From NCBI RefSeq assembly GCF_040958095.1, contig NC_091150.1, positions 64,192,504 through 64,256,503 of the forward strand: a stretch of 64,000 bases of DNA. The letters are read 5' to 3'. This document shows positions 21,015 through 32,138 of this stretch, in pieces; position 1 is the first letter of the stretch; each line of letters starts with the position of its first letter. The DNA comes from Procambarus clarkii. Lineage: Eukaryota; Arthropoda; Malacostraca; Decapoda; Cambaridae. Made by a program: the position numbers and the translations under genes. The notes under the pieces are model-generated. The model saw only the letters and a program-made list of their open reading frames with translations, was not told the DNA's origin and did not search any database.

Positions 21015-24000
21015 ATGTTTCGTCTCCAAGCTTTTCGTAACGATCCAGCAGGTGAAATAGGAACCTTAAGTCGTGCCAAGAGGACCGAATTACAAACTCT
21101 TGCACACGAGTATCAACTAGATGTTCCCCATGGAGCCAACAAAAATGAATTGCATAATTTAATAATGGATCACCTCTTCGATGAAGGGACGATTGACTCT
21201 GAAACTCACGAATATTATTCTATTGCAGATAAACATGATCTGGCAACTATGAAACTCAAGCTCGAACTTGCAAAACTCGAGCGGGAGCAACAGCAAGAAG
21301 CTCTACAAATCAGGAAAGAAGAAGCTGTAATCAGGAAAGAAGAGCAAGAGAGGCTGCCCTGGCAAAAGAAGCTCTCCAAATAAGGGAACGCGAGGCGACC
21401 CTGAGGAAAGAAGAAGCTGCAATTAGGAAAGAAGAACAGGAACGTGAAGCCACCCTCAAGGAACGTGAGACTGCACTACTCCGTGAGCGTGAGCGAGTAC
21501 AGCTTGAAGCAAAACAACGTCACCTGGAGATACAACGCGAGCATGACAAAAAGCAAGCGGAGATGACTATAGCATGTCGTCAACAAGAACTCACGTTGGA
21601 AACTACACACCACACTCAGCGCCAACAAGCTACCGCTAGTCTTCCCGTAAGTTTCAATGTCTCCCATGCAAGTAAGTTAATGCCACCATTCGTTGAGACA
21701 GAGATTGATGTCTTTTTCACCACTTTTGAGACCCTAGCTAATAAACTTAGCTGGTCTGCAGATCAATGAGTGCATTCTCAGAGTGCATCTCACAGGTAGA
21801 GCTGCGGTTACTCTCAGTACCTTAGCGTCTGAGAATGACTACCAGACCCTTAAGCAAGCAGTTTTGGACGCCTACCTTCTCTCCACCGAAAGCTACAGAC
21901 GAAAATTCCGTGACAATCTAAAGGCAAGTACCACCACCTTTCTAGAATTTGCCAATACAAGAAAAGATACTTCATGAAATGGCTGGAACTAGCACGTGTC
22001 TCTACATTTTCAGAACTCGTCAACTTCATGCTAGTTGAGGAATTCTTGAGACGTGTTCCCCCTTCCGTCCATTTATATTTAGCAGATAAAGAAGAAACCG
22101 ACTACATCAAATGTGTAAAATCAGCTGACACCTACAGCCTCATCCACCGGCTTACACCATCACCACCTCCCAGTAAAAAATCTTGATATAGTTATGATAA
22201 AGTAGGTACAGATCAAGCGAGCTCTCAATTGTATTGTAAGTATTGCAAACTCTATGGACATACCATAGATAGATGTGGGAAAGCTCAATACAAAGGCAAT
22301 GAAACAACTAAACCCAAACCGACTCCTCCTAAGTCCGGTAAGCCTGTGATGAGTGTTGGTGTTCCTGTTAATGATCTTTCTCTCTTCAGCAAACACCTGT
22401 ATCCTGGAACTGTCTCTACCAACGGTACAGATTTGGAGGGACGTTTCAAATTGAAGATCTTGAGGGACACTGCGGCTCTTCAGTCCATAATATTGAAATC
22501 AGCTGTGCCTAACATCACCTACACTGGAGAAACCGTCCTTATCACTGACCTCACTGCTACCACTCCGTATCCACTCGCCAGAGTCCACCTGGATTGTCCT
22601 TTTGTGACCGGTGAAGTCCAAGCCGCCATCAGGGAGAAGTCTTTTCCCATGTCTGGAGTACAACTTCTCCTGGGCAACGACTTGGCAGAAGATTTGCAAC
22701 CTTCCAACCTGATCATCATGGACAAACCCCAGGTGTGTAACTCTGTAGTGGACAATCCCATCTTTAAGTATGTTTCAGCAGAGGTCCAAGAAAGTGATGA
22801 AGTTTCTCCTCCGGTTTTGGTGACCACCCGTGCACAAGCTGCACGACCGCAACCAGCTGACTCTACTGCTACCGATGCCCCTCAAGACCCTAAGAATCTA
22901 CCACCGAATCTTACCAGTTTGGAGTTCCGTAAGTTACAGAGGGAAGATCTATCATTAACACCATTATTCTTCCAGGCTGAGACTCAACCTGACCTCCCTG
23001 GGTTCTTCCTAGAGAATCAGTTGCTCTACCGCAGATACAGACCCAGCAAGCTGAAGGAAGACGACGATTGGGCAAATGTCGAACAACTAGTAGTTCCCAC
23101 CAGCCTACGGCCCGATATTCTACGCCTGGCCCACGGAGCTCTTTCTCACTACGGTTTTAACAAAACCTACCACGGAATCAGACAAGACTAGTACTGGCCA
23201 GGTATGGTAAAAGACGTTAAAAAGTACGTACAACAGTGTCATACATGTCAGATGGCAGGTAAACCTAACATCTCTATTCCCCAGGCCCTATTGACTCCTA
23301 TTCAGGTGCCTGCGGAACCTTTCCACAGACTCATCATAGACTGTGTTGGTCCTTTACCCCGGACCAGTTCTGGCAACGCCTGTATACTAACTATCTTGTG
23401 TCCTACCACCAGATTCCCCATAGCAGTTCCAGTAAAGAACATTACGGCTGCTACTGTGGTGAAACAACTAATGAAGATCTTCACCCAGTATGGATTTCCA
23501 AGAGAGGTTCAAAGTGACTGTGGCACCAACTTCACCAGTGATCTCTTCAAGAAGACACAGGAGGAGTTCAACATCACACAGGTACTGTCCAGCCCCTATC
23601 ATCCTGCTTCACAGGGTTATCTTGAACGTAGTCATAAGACTATTAAAGAGCTCCTAAAGAAATTCTGCAATGAAACCTTGAAGGACTGGGATAAACAACT
23701 TGATCTCATTATGTGCATTTTCAGAAGTCTCCCCAGTGAGTCTCTAGGAGTATCTCCTTATGAGATGCTCTACGGACATAAGTGCCGTACTCCTCTCAAA
23801 GCTTTCAAAGACTCTCTACGTAATGCCACCTTCAGTGACCCTCAGAATGTGCCCCAGTTTCTTCAAAACTTAAAACACATTCTAGAGAGAGTACGTAAAT
23901 TTGCTAATGACAATCTATTGAAAGCTCAGGAGAGGATGAAGACTCATTTTGACCAAAGCAGCAAACTAAGGAAATTTAAACCAGGAGACTTCGTGTTGGC

Positions 24001-25759
24001 ATATTTTCCTATCCCAGGTTCTCCATTGCAAAACAAGTTTTCAGGACCCCTACCGCATCAAGGAGTGCAGAAACAACCACAACTACATTCTGGAGACTCC
24101 AGATAGGCGGCGGAAGACCCAGTTGTGCCACGTCAACCTCCTGAAGCAGTATCAAGGTACTCCCCCTACTGTGTTGGTATCATTATCCACCTTTAAAGGT
24201 CCATACCTCCACAGTGAGACCTTCCCTGCTTCTCCTCCCGAAGGCACTAACACTGAGTCAGTGCCTTCCAACTCGGAAATCCTTAATGATCTTCATACCT
24301 ATTTGCAGGACAGTAATAGTGCTCCTCTCATCAGAATCTTCAAGGAACATCAGAAGTTGTTCAGCGATGATCCATAGGAGTGCAATGTGGTTCAGCACGA
24401 CATCCAGCTACTCCCTGACACCCGGCCGATTCGCGAACCTTTCTTCAGAATCAGCCCGAGCAAAAAGGAAGTCATGCATGCTGAGGTACAGTACCTAATG
24501 GGTCATGGGCTGGCCACCTCTTGTGAGTCCCCTTGGGCCTCACCCTGCATCTTGGTGCCGAAACCGCAAGGTAAAGTGAGGTTGTGTACTGATTACCGGA
24601 AATTAAATCTTGTGACTATCAAGGATGCTTATCCATTACCTAGAATAGATGACATCCTTGACTGCCACTTGGTAATGCTCGGTATCTATCAAAGTTAGAC
24701 TTACTCAAGGGATACTACCAAGTGTGTTTGACGGAGCGAGCTAAGGAAATATCTGCCTTCACCACTCCCTTTGGCCTTTACAGATACGAACGCCTTCCAT
24801 TTGGACTATGTAATGCCCCGGCCACCTTCCACCGAGCTGTCAACCGCGTCATCCAGGGCTTAGATAACACCTACGCCTACTTGGATGACATCGTTGTAGC
24901 ATCCAACACCTGGAGCGAACATCTGCTCCAGCTGCAACGATTGTTTGCCAAGCTCCTGACAGCCGGCCTCACCATCAACTTGGGCAAGTCCACCTTTGCT
25001 AAAGGTAAAGTACGTTATCTTGGTCATAAGATAGGGAGTGGCAGCATAGCTCCGTTAAACATACATACCCAAGCCATCCAGCATTACCCACAGCCTACCA
25101 CCAGGAAGCAGCTCCTGCGCTTCCTTGGTCTTGCCTCCTACTACCGTAGGTTTGTGAAGAATTTTAGTACAGTGGCGACACCATTGATCACTTTAAACAG
25201 CCCCAAGCAACGGTATAATTGCACCATTCAGCAGACCATTGCTTTTGAACAACTTAAATTCCTGCTCTGTTCTAATCCTATTCTCGCCTCGCCAGATATC
25301 ACGAAGCCTTTCATCCTCCATGTCGACGCCAGTGGTACCGGCATCGGGGGCGTCCTGATGCAACAACGAGGCGAGGATGTTTTACCTGTTAGCTACTACA
25401 GCTACAAGATAAAACCACACCAGAAGAATTACGGCACGATCGAAAAGGAGCTACTCTCCATCGTCCTGAACTTACAGCACTTTGAATCATACCTGCAAGG
25501 TGCTCGGTCTACCATCATCTACTCGGACCACAATCCCATACGCTTCTTGCAGCAAGAACAATTCACCAATCAACGGCTTCTACGATGGGCTTTATATCTG
25601 CAGAATTTCAACCTGGAGATTTTCTACATCAAAGGTTCTGACAACATCATAGCAGGCACCTTCTCCAGAGTTTATGAGGTAGAGACAGCTCCACCTACCA
25701 CTCTACCACCTGAAGACGTAACTTCACCCGTAAGTGCAGGCTTCGGGGGAGAGTTGTGA
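21015..25759 (+). pseudogene. E1 gag-pol, broken: gag, zinc knuckle, protease, integrase, RT, RNase H
   Basis: The start ATG at 21015 (MFRLQAFRNDPAGEIGTLS) is shared with E2. Gag has a charged coiled-coil stretch and a CX2CX4HX4C knuckle CKYCKLYGHTIDRC (about 22235). Next come a protease-like ILRDTAALQS, an integrase zinc domain ending QQCHTC, and an integrase core with IIDCVGP, QSDCGTNF and LERSHKT. An RT follows with [22 protein letters not shown] and YAYLDDIVV, and RNase H with FILHVDASGTGIGG, IEKELLSI and YSDHNPI. Lesions include a frameshift at about 21380, a Trp-to-stop TGA at 22184, a Tyr-to-stop TAG at 23189, a frameshift near 24047, a TAG at 24375 and another shift near 24690. The chromodomain expected in some gypsy clades is not seen. 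Confidence 0.92.
25745..25753 (+). other. E1 polypurine tract
   Basis: GGGGGAGAG lies one base before the 3' LTR, where plus-strand priming occurs in LTR elements. The identical tract precedes the E2 3' LTR. Confidence 0.8.
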
Positions 25760-26467
25760 CGATAATCTCTTTCAAGAGATTGAGCCTGCTCTTCTCTACA
25801 TGAAGATACGTACATTATACAAGAATAAGATGCTACCTTCAAGATACTGTCTACCAGTAGCACAAAACGTTTTGACCAGGAGGCAAAACGTACCCAAGAC
25901 TCACCCCTCTACTCCACTCCCTCCATGCTGGCTCGTCATCAACCAGCCAACTACCCTTCCCAGCCTGCCTGCTTCCTGATTGGTGACTCGCCAACTGCAC
26001 ACCTGCACATTGCACCTCAGCACCCTCTACCTGAGTCGATGTCTGGGCTTGATCCAGCCATTGAAGTCAGAATATTCTTGGACTCTCAAGCCGTGAACAA
26101 CTAACTGATATATGCTGTATCAGGTGGATGTCTCGCAGCTAGCGCCATATTCTCAGCATCTGATTATTTTTCACCTTTAACTTTAAATTATTGTAGAGTA
26201 ACTTTATCCCAATTATTCATTTATATTATATGTTTTTGACTTGTTCGTTTGCGCTGTACATTGCCAAGGGATTGTCTTTGTTTATAATTTGTTTTCTATA
26301 TTAATTAAAGTTTCATTGTTCATACTTTGTGTTTTGCGTGTCTTCCCTTACTTTACCACAGACAAACAGGCAAGCAGTCTATCTTTTTTTTTGTAAGTGT
26401 GACTAGGCAAATACACCTGCCATTGGAGGACTGCCGAACATCTACACTCCAACACTTTCCCAACACA
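25755..26467 (+). repeat. E1 3' LTR
   Basis: It starts TGTGACGATAATCTC and ends CCCAACACA, so the last inverted-repeat bases are mutated from GTCACA. By eye about 40 differences separate it from the 5' LTR, so the insertion is old. A short TA run and PLE-A follow directly. Confidence 0.93.
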
Positions 26468-26616
26468 ATATATATATATGTATATATATATTATTAAATA
26501 TGACCGAAAAATTAAGATTAATAATTCTAACACGAATTTTCTCAATCTTTCGTACATTACGCTTCACTGTTGGAGGTAAATGAAAAATCACTTCTCCAAA
26601 ATTCATTTTTATTTCT

Positions 26617-26669
26617 AGTCTGACGCGACACGGGCGCGTTTCGTAAAACTTATTACATTTTCAAAGACT
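26617..26669 (-). ncRNA. Hammerhead-like motif in the PLE-A 3' pseudo-LTR
   Basis: This is a 53-nt motif on the minus strand. Stem I strands AGTCT/AGACT enclose UUGAAAAU, a GUAA/UUAC stem II, GAAA, a five-pair stem III (ACGCG/CGCGT) and the cleavage-site C. It differs from the canonical CUGAUGA strand. Six full copies exist in the window. Known PLEs carry hammerhead ribozymes in this location; activity here is inferred, not shown. Confidence 0.55.
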
Positions 26670-26855
26670 TCACAAATACACAACTGATTAGAACTTACGT
26701 ATCTCTGAGTTTATATCTACATTTGAGTGAGGTGGGAAGGGTGATGTGGCATTAACACAAGACTGAACAAGAGGGGATATTAATAGGGTATTAAAAGTAT
26801 CAACACAAGACAGAACAGAAACAATGGGTATTGAATAGAAGTGTTTGTAGAAAGC

Positions 26856-29040
26856 CTATTGGTCCATATTTCTTGATGCTTCTATATTGGAGTGGAGTCT
26901 TGAGGTGGGTAGAATATAGTTGTGCAATAATTGGCTGTTGATTGCTGGTGTTGACTTCTTGATGTGTAGTGCCTCGCAAACGTCAAGCCGCCTGCTATCG
27001 CTGTATCTATCGATGATTTCTGTGTTGTTTACTAGGATTTCTCTGGCGATGGTTTGGTTATGGGAAGAGATTATATGTTCCTTAATGGAGCCCTGTTGCT
27101 TATGCATCGTTAAACGCCTAGAAAGAGATGTTGTTGTCTTGCCTATATACTGGTTTTTTTGGAGCTTACTGTCCCCAAGTGGGCATTTGAAGGCATAGAC
27201 GACGTTAGTCTCTTTTAAAGCGTTCTGTTTTGTGTCTGGAGAGTTTCTCATGAGTAGGCTGGCCGTTTTTCTGGTTTTATAGTAAATCGTCAGTTGTATC
27301 CTCTGATTTTTGTCTGTAGGGATAACGTTTCTATTAACAATATCTTTCAGGACCCTTTCCTCCGTTTTATGAGCTGTGGAAAAGAAGTTCCTGTAAAATA
27401 GTCTAATAGGGGGTATAGGTGTTGTGTTAGTTGTCTCTTCAGAGGTTGCATGGCTTTTCACTTTCCTTCTTATGATGTCTTCGATGAAACCATTGGAGAA
27501 GCCGTTATTAACTAGGACCTGCCTTACCCTACAGAGTTCTTCGTCGACTTGCTTCCATTCTGAGCTGTGGCTGAGAGCACGGTCGACGTATGCGTTAACA
27601 ACACTCCTCTTGTACCTGTCAGGGCAGTCGCTGTTGGCATTTAGGCACATTCCTATGTTTGTTTCCTAGTGTAGACTGCAGTGTGGAAACCTCCGCCCTT
27701 TTCCATGACTGTTACATCTAGAAAGGGCAGCTTCCCATCCTTTTCCATCTCGTAAGTGAAACGCAGCACGGAACTCTGCTCAAATGCCTCCTTCAGCTCC
27801 TGCAGATGTCTGACATCAGGTACCTGTGTAAAAATGTCGTCAACATACCTGCAGTATATGGCCGGTTTCAAGTTCATGTCGACTAAGACTTTTTGCTCGA
27901 TGGTACCCATGTAGAAGTTTGCAAACAGGACACCTAGGGGAGAACCCATGGCGACCCCATCTACTTGCTTATACATGTGCCCATCCGGGCTCAAGAAGGG
28001 TGCCTCTTTAGTACAAGCTTGGAGTAGTTTCCTCAGAATACTTTCTGGCATGTCAAGAGGAGTACAGGCTGGATCACGATACACTCTGTCGGCTATCATT
28101 CCGATTGTCTCGTCCACAGGTACGTTGGTAAACAGCGATTCTACGTCCAACGAGGCTCTTATCCCTGTGGCCCGTGTGCCCCGCAGTAAGTCCACAAATT
28201 CCTTTGGAGACTTCAGGCTGAAGGCGCAAGGAACATAAGGAGTCAGCAGGCCGTTGAGTCGCTTCGCCAGTCTGTACGTGGGTGTGGGTATCTGGCTAAT
28301 GATTGGCCGAAGTGGGTTTCCAGGCTTGTGCGTCTTGACATTTCCATACGCATATCCAGGTTTATATTCCCCAATGATCTTTGGCAGGTGGAGTCCGGAT
28401 TTCTTGGCGTTCACAGTTTCGATCAGTTTGTTGACCTTTGCTTTTAATTCGGCTGTAGTGTCCTTCGTTACCCTTTGGAACTTAGTTTGGTCAGAGAGTA
28501 TGATGTTCATTTTCGCCAGATATTCGTCTTTTTTAAGAATGACATATATTGGCGACTTGTCACCTCTCCTGACAACTATCTCCTTGTTCTCACGAAGGCT
28601 TTTAGCTGCCGCTTTAAGCTCGGGGGACAGTATGGTGCTTCTGTAGTTGCCTCGATTCTTTCCTCCTTCTGCAATAAGTTCTGCTTGTAAGGTATCTTTG
28701 GTAGTGACCTTCTTTTGTGTCTCGAGGTCGAATATGTCGTCCAACAGAATTTCCAACTCTACTTTCCGGGCCATTTCACTCGGTCTGGACATAACATGAC
28801 AGTTTATGCCCAGATTTAGGAGAGTGACTTGGTCCTCAGTGAGGTTAATTCCTGCAAGGTTCAGGAAGCCATCTCTTGGTCGTGGAATTGCCATAGGTCC
28901 TCCATATAATGTTGTTAGTTTCTTGATAATCCTTGTTTCAGTGCTGAGGTGATGTTGGTCTGTGAGGATGTCGAGGTGTTGTTCAATGCGGGTACGGATA
29001 CTATGGTCGATGTTGCTATTTCTCCACTCGTTTGTAGCTT
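26856..29040 (-). pseudogene. PLE-A RT/GIY-YIG protein, one frameshift
   Basis: The coding strand reads MAIPRPRDGFLNLAGINL at 28894, RT motif A SLDVESLFTNVPVDE, motif B GVAMGSPLGVLF and motif C YCRYVDDIF, then KLPFLDVTV. A one-base deletion at about 27660 (TTTCCTAG where other copies have TTTCCTTAG) shifts the frame. The C-terminal part (27650-26856) carries the GIY-YIG domain: VVYAFKCP, QYIGKTTTSLSRRL and DVCEALHIKKS. Penelope-like elements use this RT with the GIY-YIG nuclease for insertion. Apart from the frameshift the copy is well preserved. Confidence 0.92.
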
Positions 29041-29076
29041 GTACTACTCCAAGCTTGTACTAAAGAGGCACCCTTC

Positions 29077-30216
29077 TTGAGCCCGGATGGGCACATGTAT
29101 AAGCAAGTAGATGGGGTCGCCATGGGTTCTCCCCTAGGTGTCCTGTTTGCAAACTTCTACATGGGTACCATCGAGCAAAAAGTCTTAGTCGACATGAACT
29201 TGAAACCGGCCATATACTGCAGGTATGTTGACGACATTTTTACACAGGTACCTGATGTCAGACATCTGCAGGAGCTGAAGGAGGCATTTGAGCAGAGTTC
29301 CGTGCTGCGTTTCACTTACGAGACGGAAAAGGATGGGAAGCTGCCTTTTCTAGATGTAACAGTCATGGAAAAGGGAGGAGGTTTCCACACTGCAGTCTAC
29401 ACTAAGGAAACAAACATAGGAATGTGCCTAAATGCCAACAGCGACTGCCCTGACAGGTACAAGAGGAGTGTTGTTAACTCATACGTCGACCGTGCTCTCA
29501 GCCACAGCTCAGAATGGAAGCAAGTCGACGAAGAACTCTGTAGGGTAAGGCAGGTCCTAGTCAATAACGGCTTCTCCAATGGTTTCATCGAAGACATCAT
29601 AAGAAGGAAAGTGAAAAGCCATGCAACCTCTGAAGAGACAACTAACACAACACCGATACCCCCTATTAGACTATTTTACAGGAACTTCTTTTCCACAGCT
29701 CATAAAACGGAGGAAAGGGTCCTGAAAGATATTGTTAATAGAAACGTTATCCCTACAGACAAAAATCAGAGGATACAACTGACGATTTACTATAAAACCA
29801 GAAAAACGGCCAGCCTACTCATGAGAAACTCTCCAGACACAAAACAGAACGCTTTAAAAGACACTAACGTCGTCTATGCCTTCAAATGCCCACTTGGGGC
29901 CTGTAAGCTCCAAAAAAACCAGTATATAGGCAAGACAACAACATCTCTTTCTAGGCGTTTAACGATGCATAAGCAACAGGGCTCCATTAAGGAACATATA
30001 ATCTCTTCCCATAACCAAACCATCGCCAGAGAAATCCTAGTAAACAACACAGAAATCATCGATAGATACAGCGATAGCAGGCGGCTTGACGTTTGCGAGG
30101 CACTACACATCAAGAAGTCAACACCAGCAATCAACAGCCAATTATTGCACAACTATATTCTACCCACCTCAAGACTCCACTCCAATATAGAAGCATCAAG
30201 AAATATGGACCAATAG
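29077..30216 (+). CDS. PLE-B partial RT with intact GIY-YIG domain
   Basis: The ORF is 379 codons from the first ATG; the frame is open from about 29044. It holds RT motif B (GVAMGSPLGVLFANF), motif C (YCRYVDDIF) and the thumb region, then the GIY-YIG nuclease: VVYAFKCP, QYIGKTTTSLSRRL, HIISSHNQT, and a Glu in DVCEALH. It lacks the fingers and motif A, so it cannot be an active polymerase. It has no stop or frameshift. The sequence differs from PLE-H at only a few residues (for example ALKDTN for ALKETN and PLGACK for PLGDCK), showing recent common ancestry. Confidence 0.9.
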   Translation: MSPDGHMYKQVDGVAMGSPLGVLFANFYMGTIEQKVLVDMNLKPAIYCRYVDDIFTQVPDVRHLQELKEAFEQSSVLRFTYETEKDGKLPFLDVTVMEKGGGFHTAVYTKETNIGMCLNANSDCPDRYKRSVVNSYVDRALSHSSEWKQVDEELCRVRQVLVNNGFSNGFIEDIIRRKVKSHATSEETTNTTPIPPIRLFYRNFFSTAHKTEERVLKDIVNRNVIPTDKNQRIQLTIYYKTRKTASLLMRNSPDTKQNALKDTNVVYAFKCPLGACKLQKNQYIGKTTTSLSRRLTMHKQQGSIKEHIISSHNQTIAREILVNNTEIIDRYSDSRRLDVCEALHIKKSTPAINSQLLHNYILPTSRLHSNIEASRNMDQ

Positions 30217-30402
30217 GCTTTCTACAAACACTTCTATTCAATACCCATTGTTTCTGTTCTGTCTTGTGTTGATACTTTTAATACCCTATTAATATCCCCT
30301 CTTGTTCAGTCTTGTGTTAATGCCACATCACCCTTCCCACCTCACTCAAATGTAGATATAAACTCAGAGATACGTAAGTTCTAATCAGTTGTGTATTTGT
30401 GA

Positions 30403-30455
30403 AGTCTTTGAAAATGTAATAAGTTTTACGAAACGCGCCCGTGTCGCGTCAGACT
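30403..30455 (+). ncRNA. Hammerhead-like motif in the PLE-B 3' pseudo-LTR
   Basis: This has the same 53-nt arrangement as in PLE-A: AGTCT, UUGAAAAU, GUAA...UUAC, GAAA, ACGCG-loop-CGCGT, C, AGACT. An AATAAA signal and an ATG follow within 20 nt. Confidence 0.55.
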
Positions 30456-30625
30456 AGAAATAAAAATGAATTTTGGAGAAGTGATTTTTGATTTACCTCC
30501 AACAGTGAAGCGTAATGTACGAAAGATTGAGAAAATTCGTGTTAGAATTATTAATCTTACTTTTTCGGTCATATTTAATAATATATGTCTACAGGAAAGA
30601 CTGCTACCAAAATATACTAATATAT

Positions 30626-30626
30626 G

Positions 30627-30695
<69 letters not shown>
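30626..30695. repeat. (TA)n microsatellite with TGTA interruptions
   Basis: A TA-rich tract joins the PLE-B 3' end and MITE copy 2. Confidence 0.95.
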
Positions 30696-31082
30696 GTCGT
30701 ACCTAGTAGCCAGAACTCACTTCTCAGCCTACTATTCAAGGCCCGATTTGCCTAATAAGCCAAGTTTTCCTGAATTAATATATTTACTATAATTTTTTTC
30801 TTATGAAATCATAAAGCAACCCTTTTCTCTATGTATGAGGTCAATTTTTGTTTATTGTAGTTAAAATTAACGTAGATATATGACCGAACCTAACCAACCC
30901 TACCTAACCTAACCTAACCTATATTTATAGGTAAGGTTAGGTTAGGTAGCCAAAAAAAGCTAGGTTAGGTTAGGTTAGGTAGGTTAGGTAGACGAAAAAA
31001 CATTAATTCATGAAAACTTGGCTTATTAGGCAAATCGGGCCTTGAATTGTAGGCTGAGAAGTGCGTTCTGGCTATTAGGTAC

Positions 31083-31085
<3 letters not shown>
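30696..31085. mobile_element. Palindromic MITE, copy 2
   Basis: The ends are GTCGTACCTAGTAGCC and GGCTATTAGGTACGAC. The arms pair along most of their length, and ACCTA/TAGGT blocks flank the centre. It is flanked by TA on both sides. Confidence 0.85.
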
Positions 31086-31732
<647 letters not shown>

Positions 31733-31893
31733 TATATTTTGGTAGCAGTCTTTCCTGTAGACATATATTATTAAATATGACCGAAAAAGTAAGATTATTA
31801 ATTCTAACACGAATTTTCTCAATCTTTCGTACATTTCGTTTCACTGTTGGAGGTAAATCAAAAATCAATTCTACAAAATTCATTTTTATTTCT

Positions 31894-31946
31894 AGTCTGA
31901 CGCGACACGAGCGCGTTTCGTAAAACTTATTACATTTTCAAAGACT
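31894..31946 (-). ncRNA. Hammerhead-like motif, PLE-E 3' pseudo-LTR
   Basis: It has the same strands as in PLE-A, with TCGTGT instead of CCGTGT in the stem III loop region. The paired strands are unchanged. Confidence 0.55.
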
Positions 31947-32138
31947 TTAGTTCACAAATACACAACTGAATAGAACTTACGCATCTCCGATTTTATATCT
32001 ACATTTGAGTGAGGTGGAAGGGGTGATGTGGCATTAACACAAGACAGAACAAGATGTGGTATTAATAGGGTATTAATTTCATCAACACAAGACAGAACAC
32101 GAAACAATGGATATTGAATAGAAGTGTTTGTAGAAAGC

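Larger units (their letters stand above)
17178..26467 (+). mobile_element. E1: complete but dead Ty3/gypsy-like element, Gmr1-like domain order
   Basis: Two LTRs of 710 and 713 bp bound a primer-binding site, a leader (with a LINE inserted), a gag-pol region and a polypurine tract. The pol order read from the sequence is protease, integrase, reverse transcriptase, RNase H. Ordinary Ty3/gypsy elements place integrase last. The known exception is the Gmr1 group first described in deuterostomes, so E1 is Gmr1-like by order. The LTRs differ at several percent of sites by eye, and gag-pol carries multiple stops and frameshifts, so this is an old insertion. E2 at 46.3-52.3 kb is a close relative. 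Confidence 0.9.
26491..29040 (-). mobile_element. PLE-A: Penelope-like element, minus strand, 5'-truncated
   Basis: In minus orientation the element runs from coding sequence at 29040 to a 3' pseudo-LTR at about 26860-26491 that ends in a (TA)n run next to the E1 3' LTR. Compared with PLE-E it lacks roughly the first 110 codons. At 29038-29044 it meets PLE-B head to head. Confidence 0.9.
29041..30625 (+). mobile_element. PLE-B: Penelope-like element, plus strand, 5'-truncated
   Basis: It starts inside the RT domain (CTCCAAGCTTGTACTAAAGAG) and runs through the stop at 30216 and the 3' pseudo-LTR to ACTAATATATG and a (TA)n tract. It is the inverted partner of PLE-A. Confidence 0.92.

Noticed and set aside
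27424..27669. ORFs opposite the PLE coding strand (for example MLVVSSEVAWLF)
   Set aside because: They recur only because the PLE copies recur; they are antisense shadows of the RT/GIY-YIG frame.
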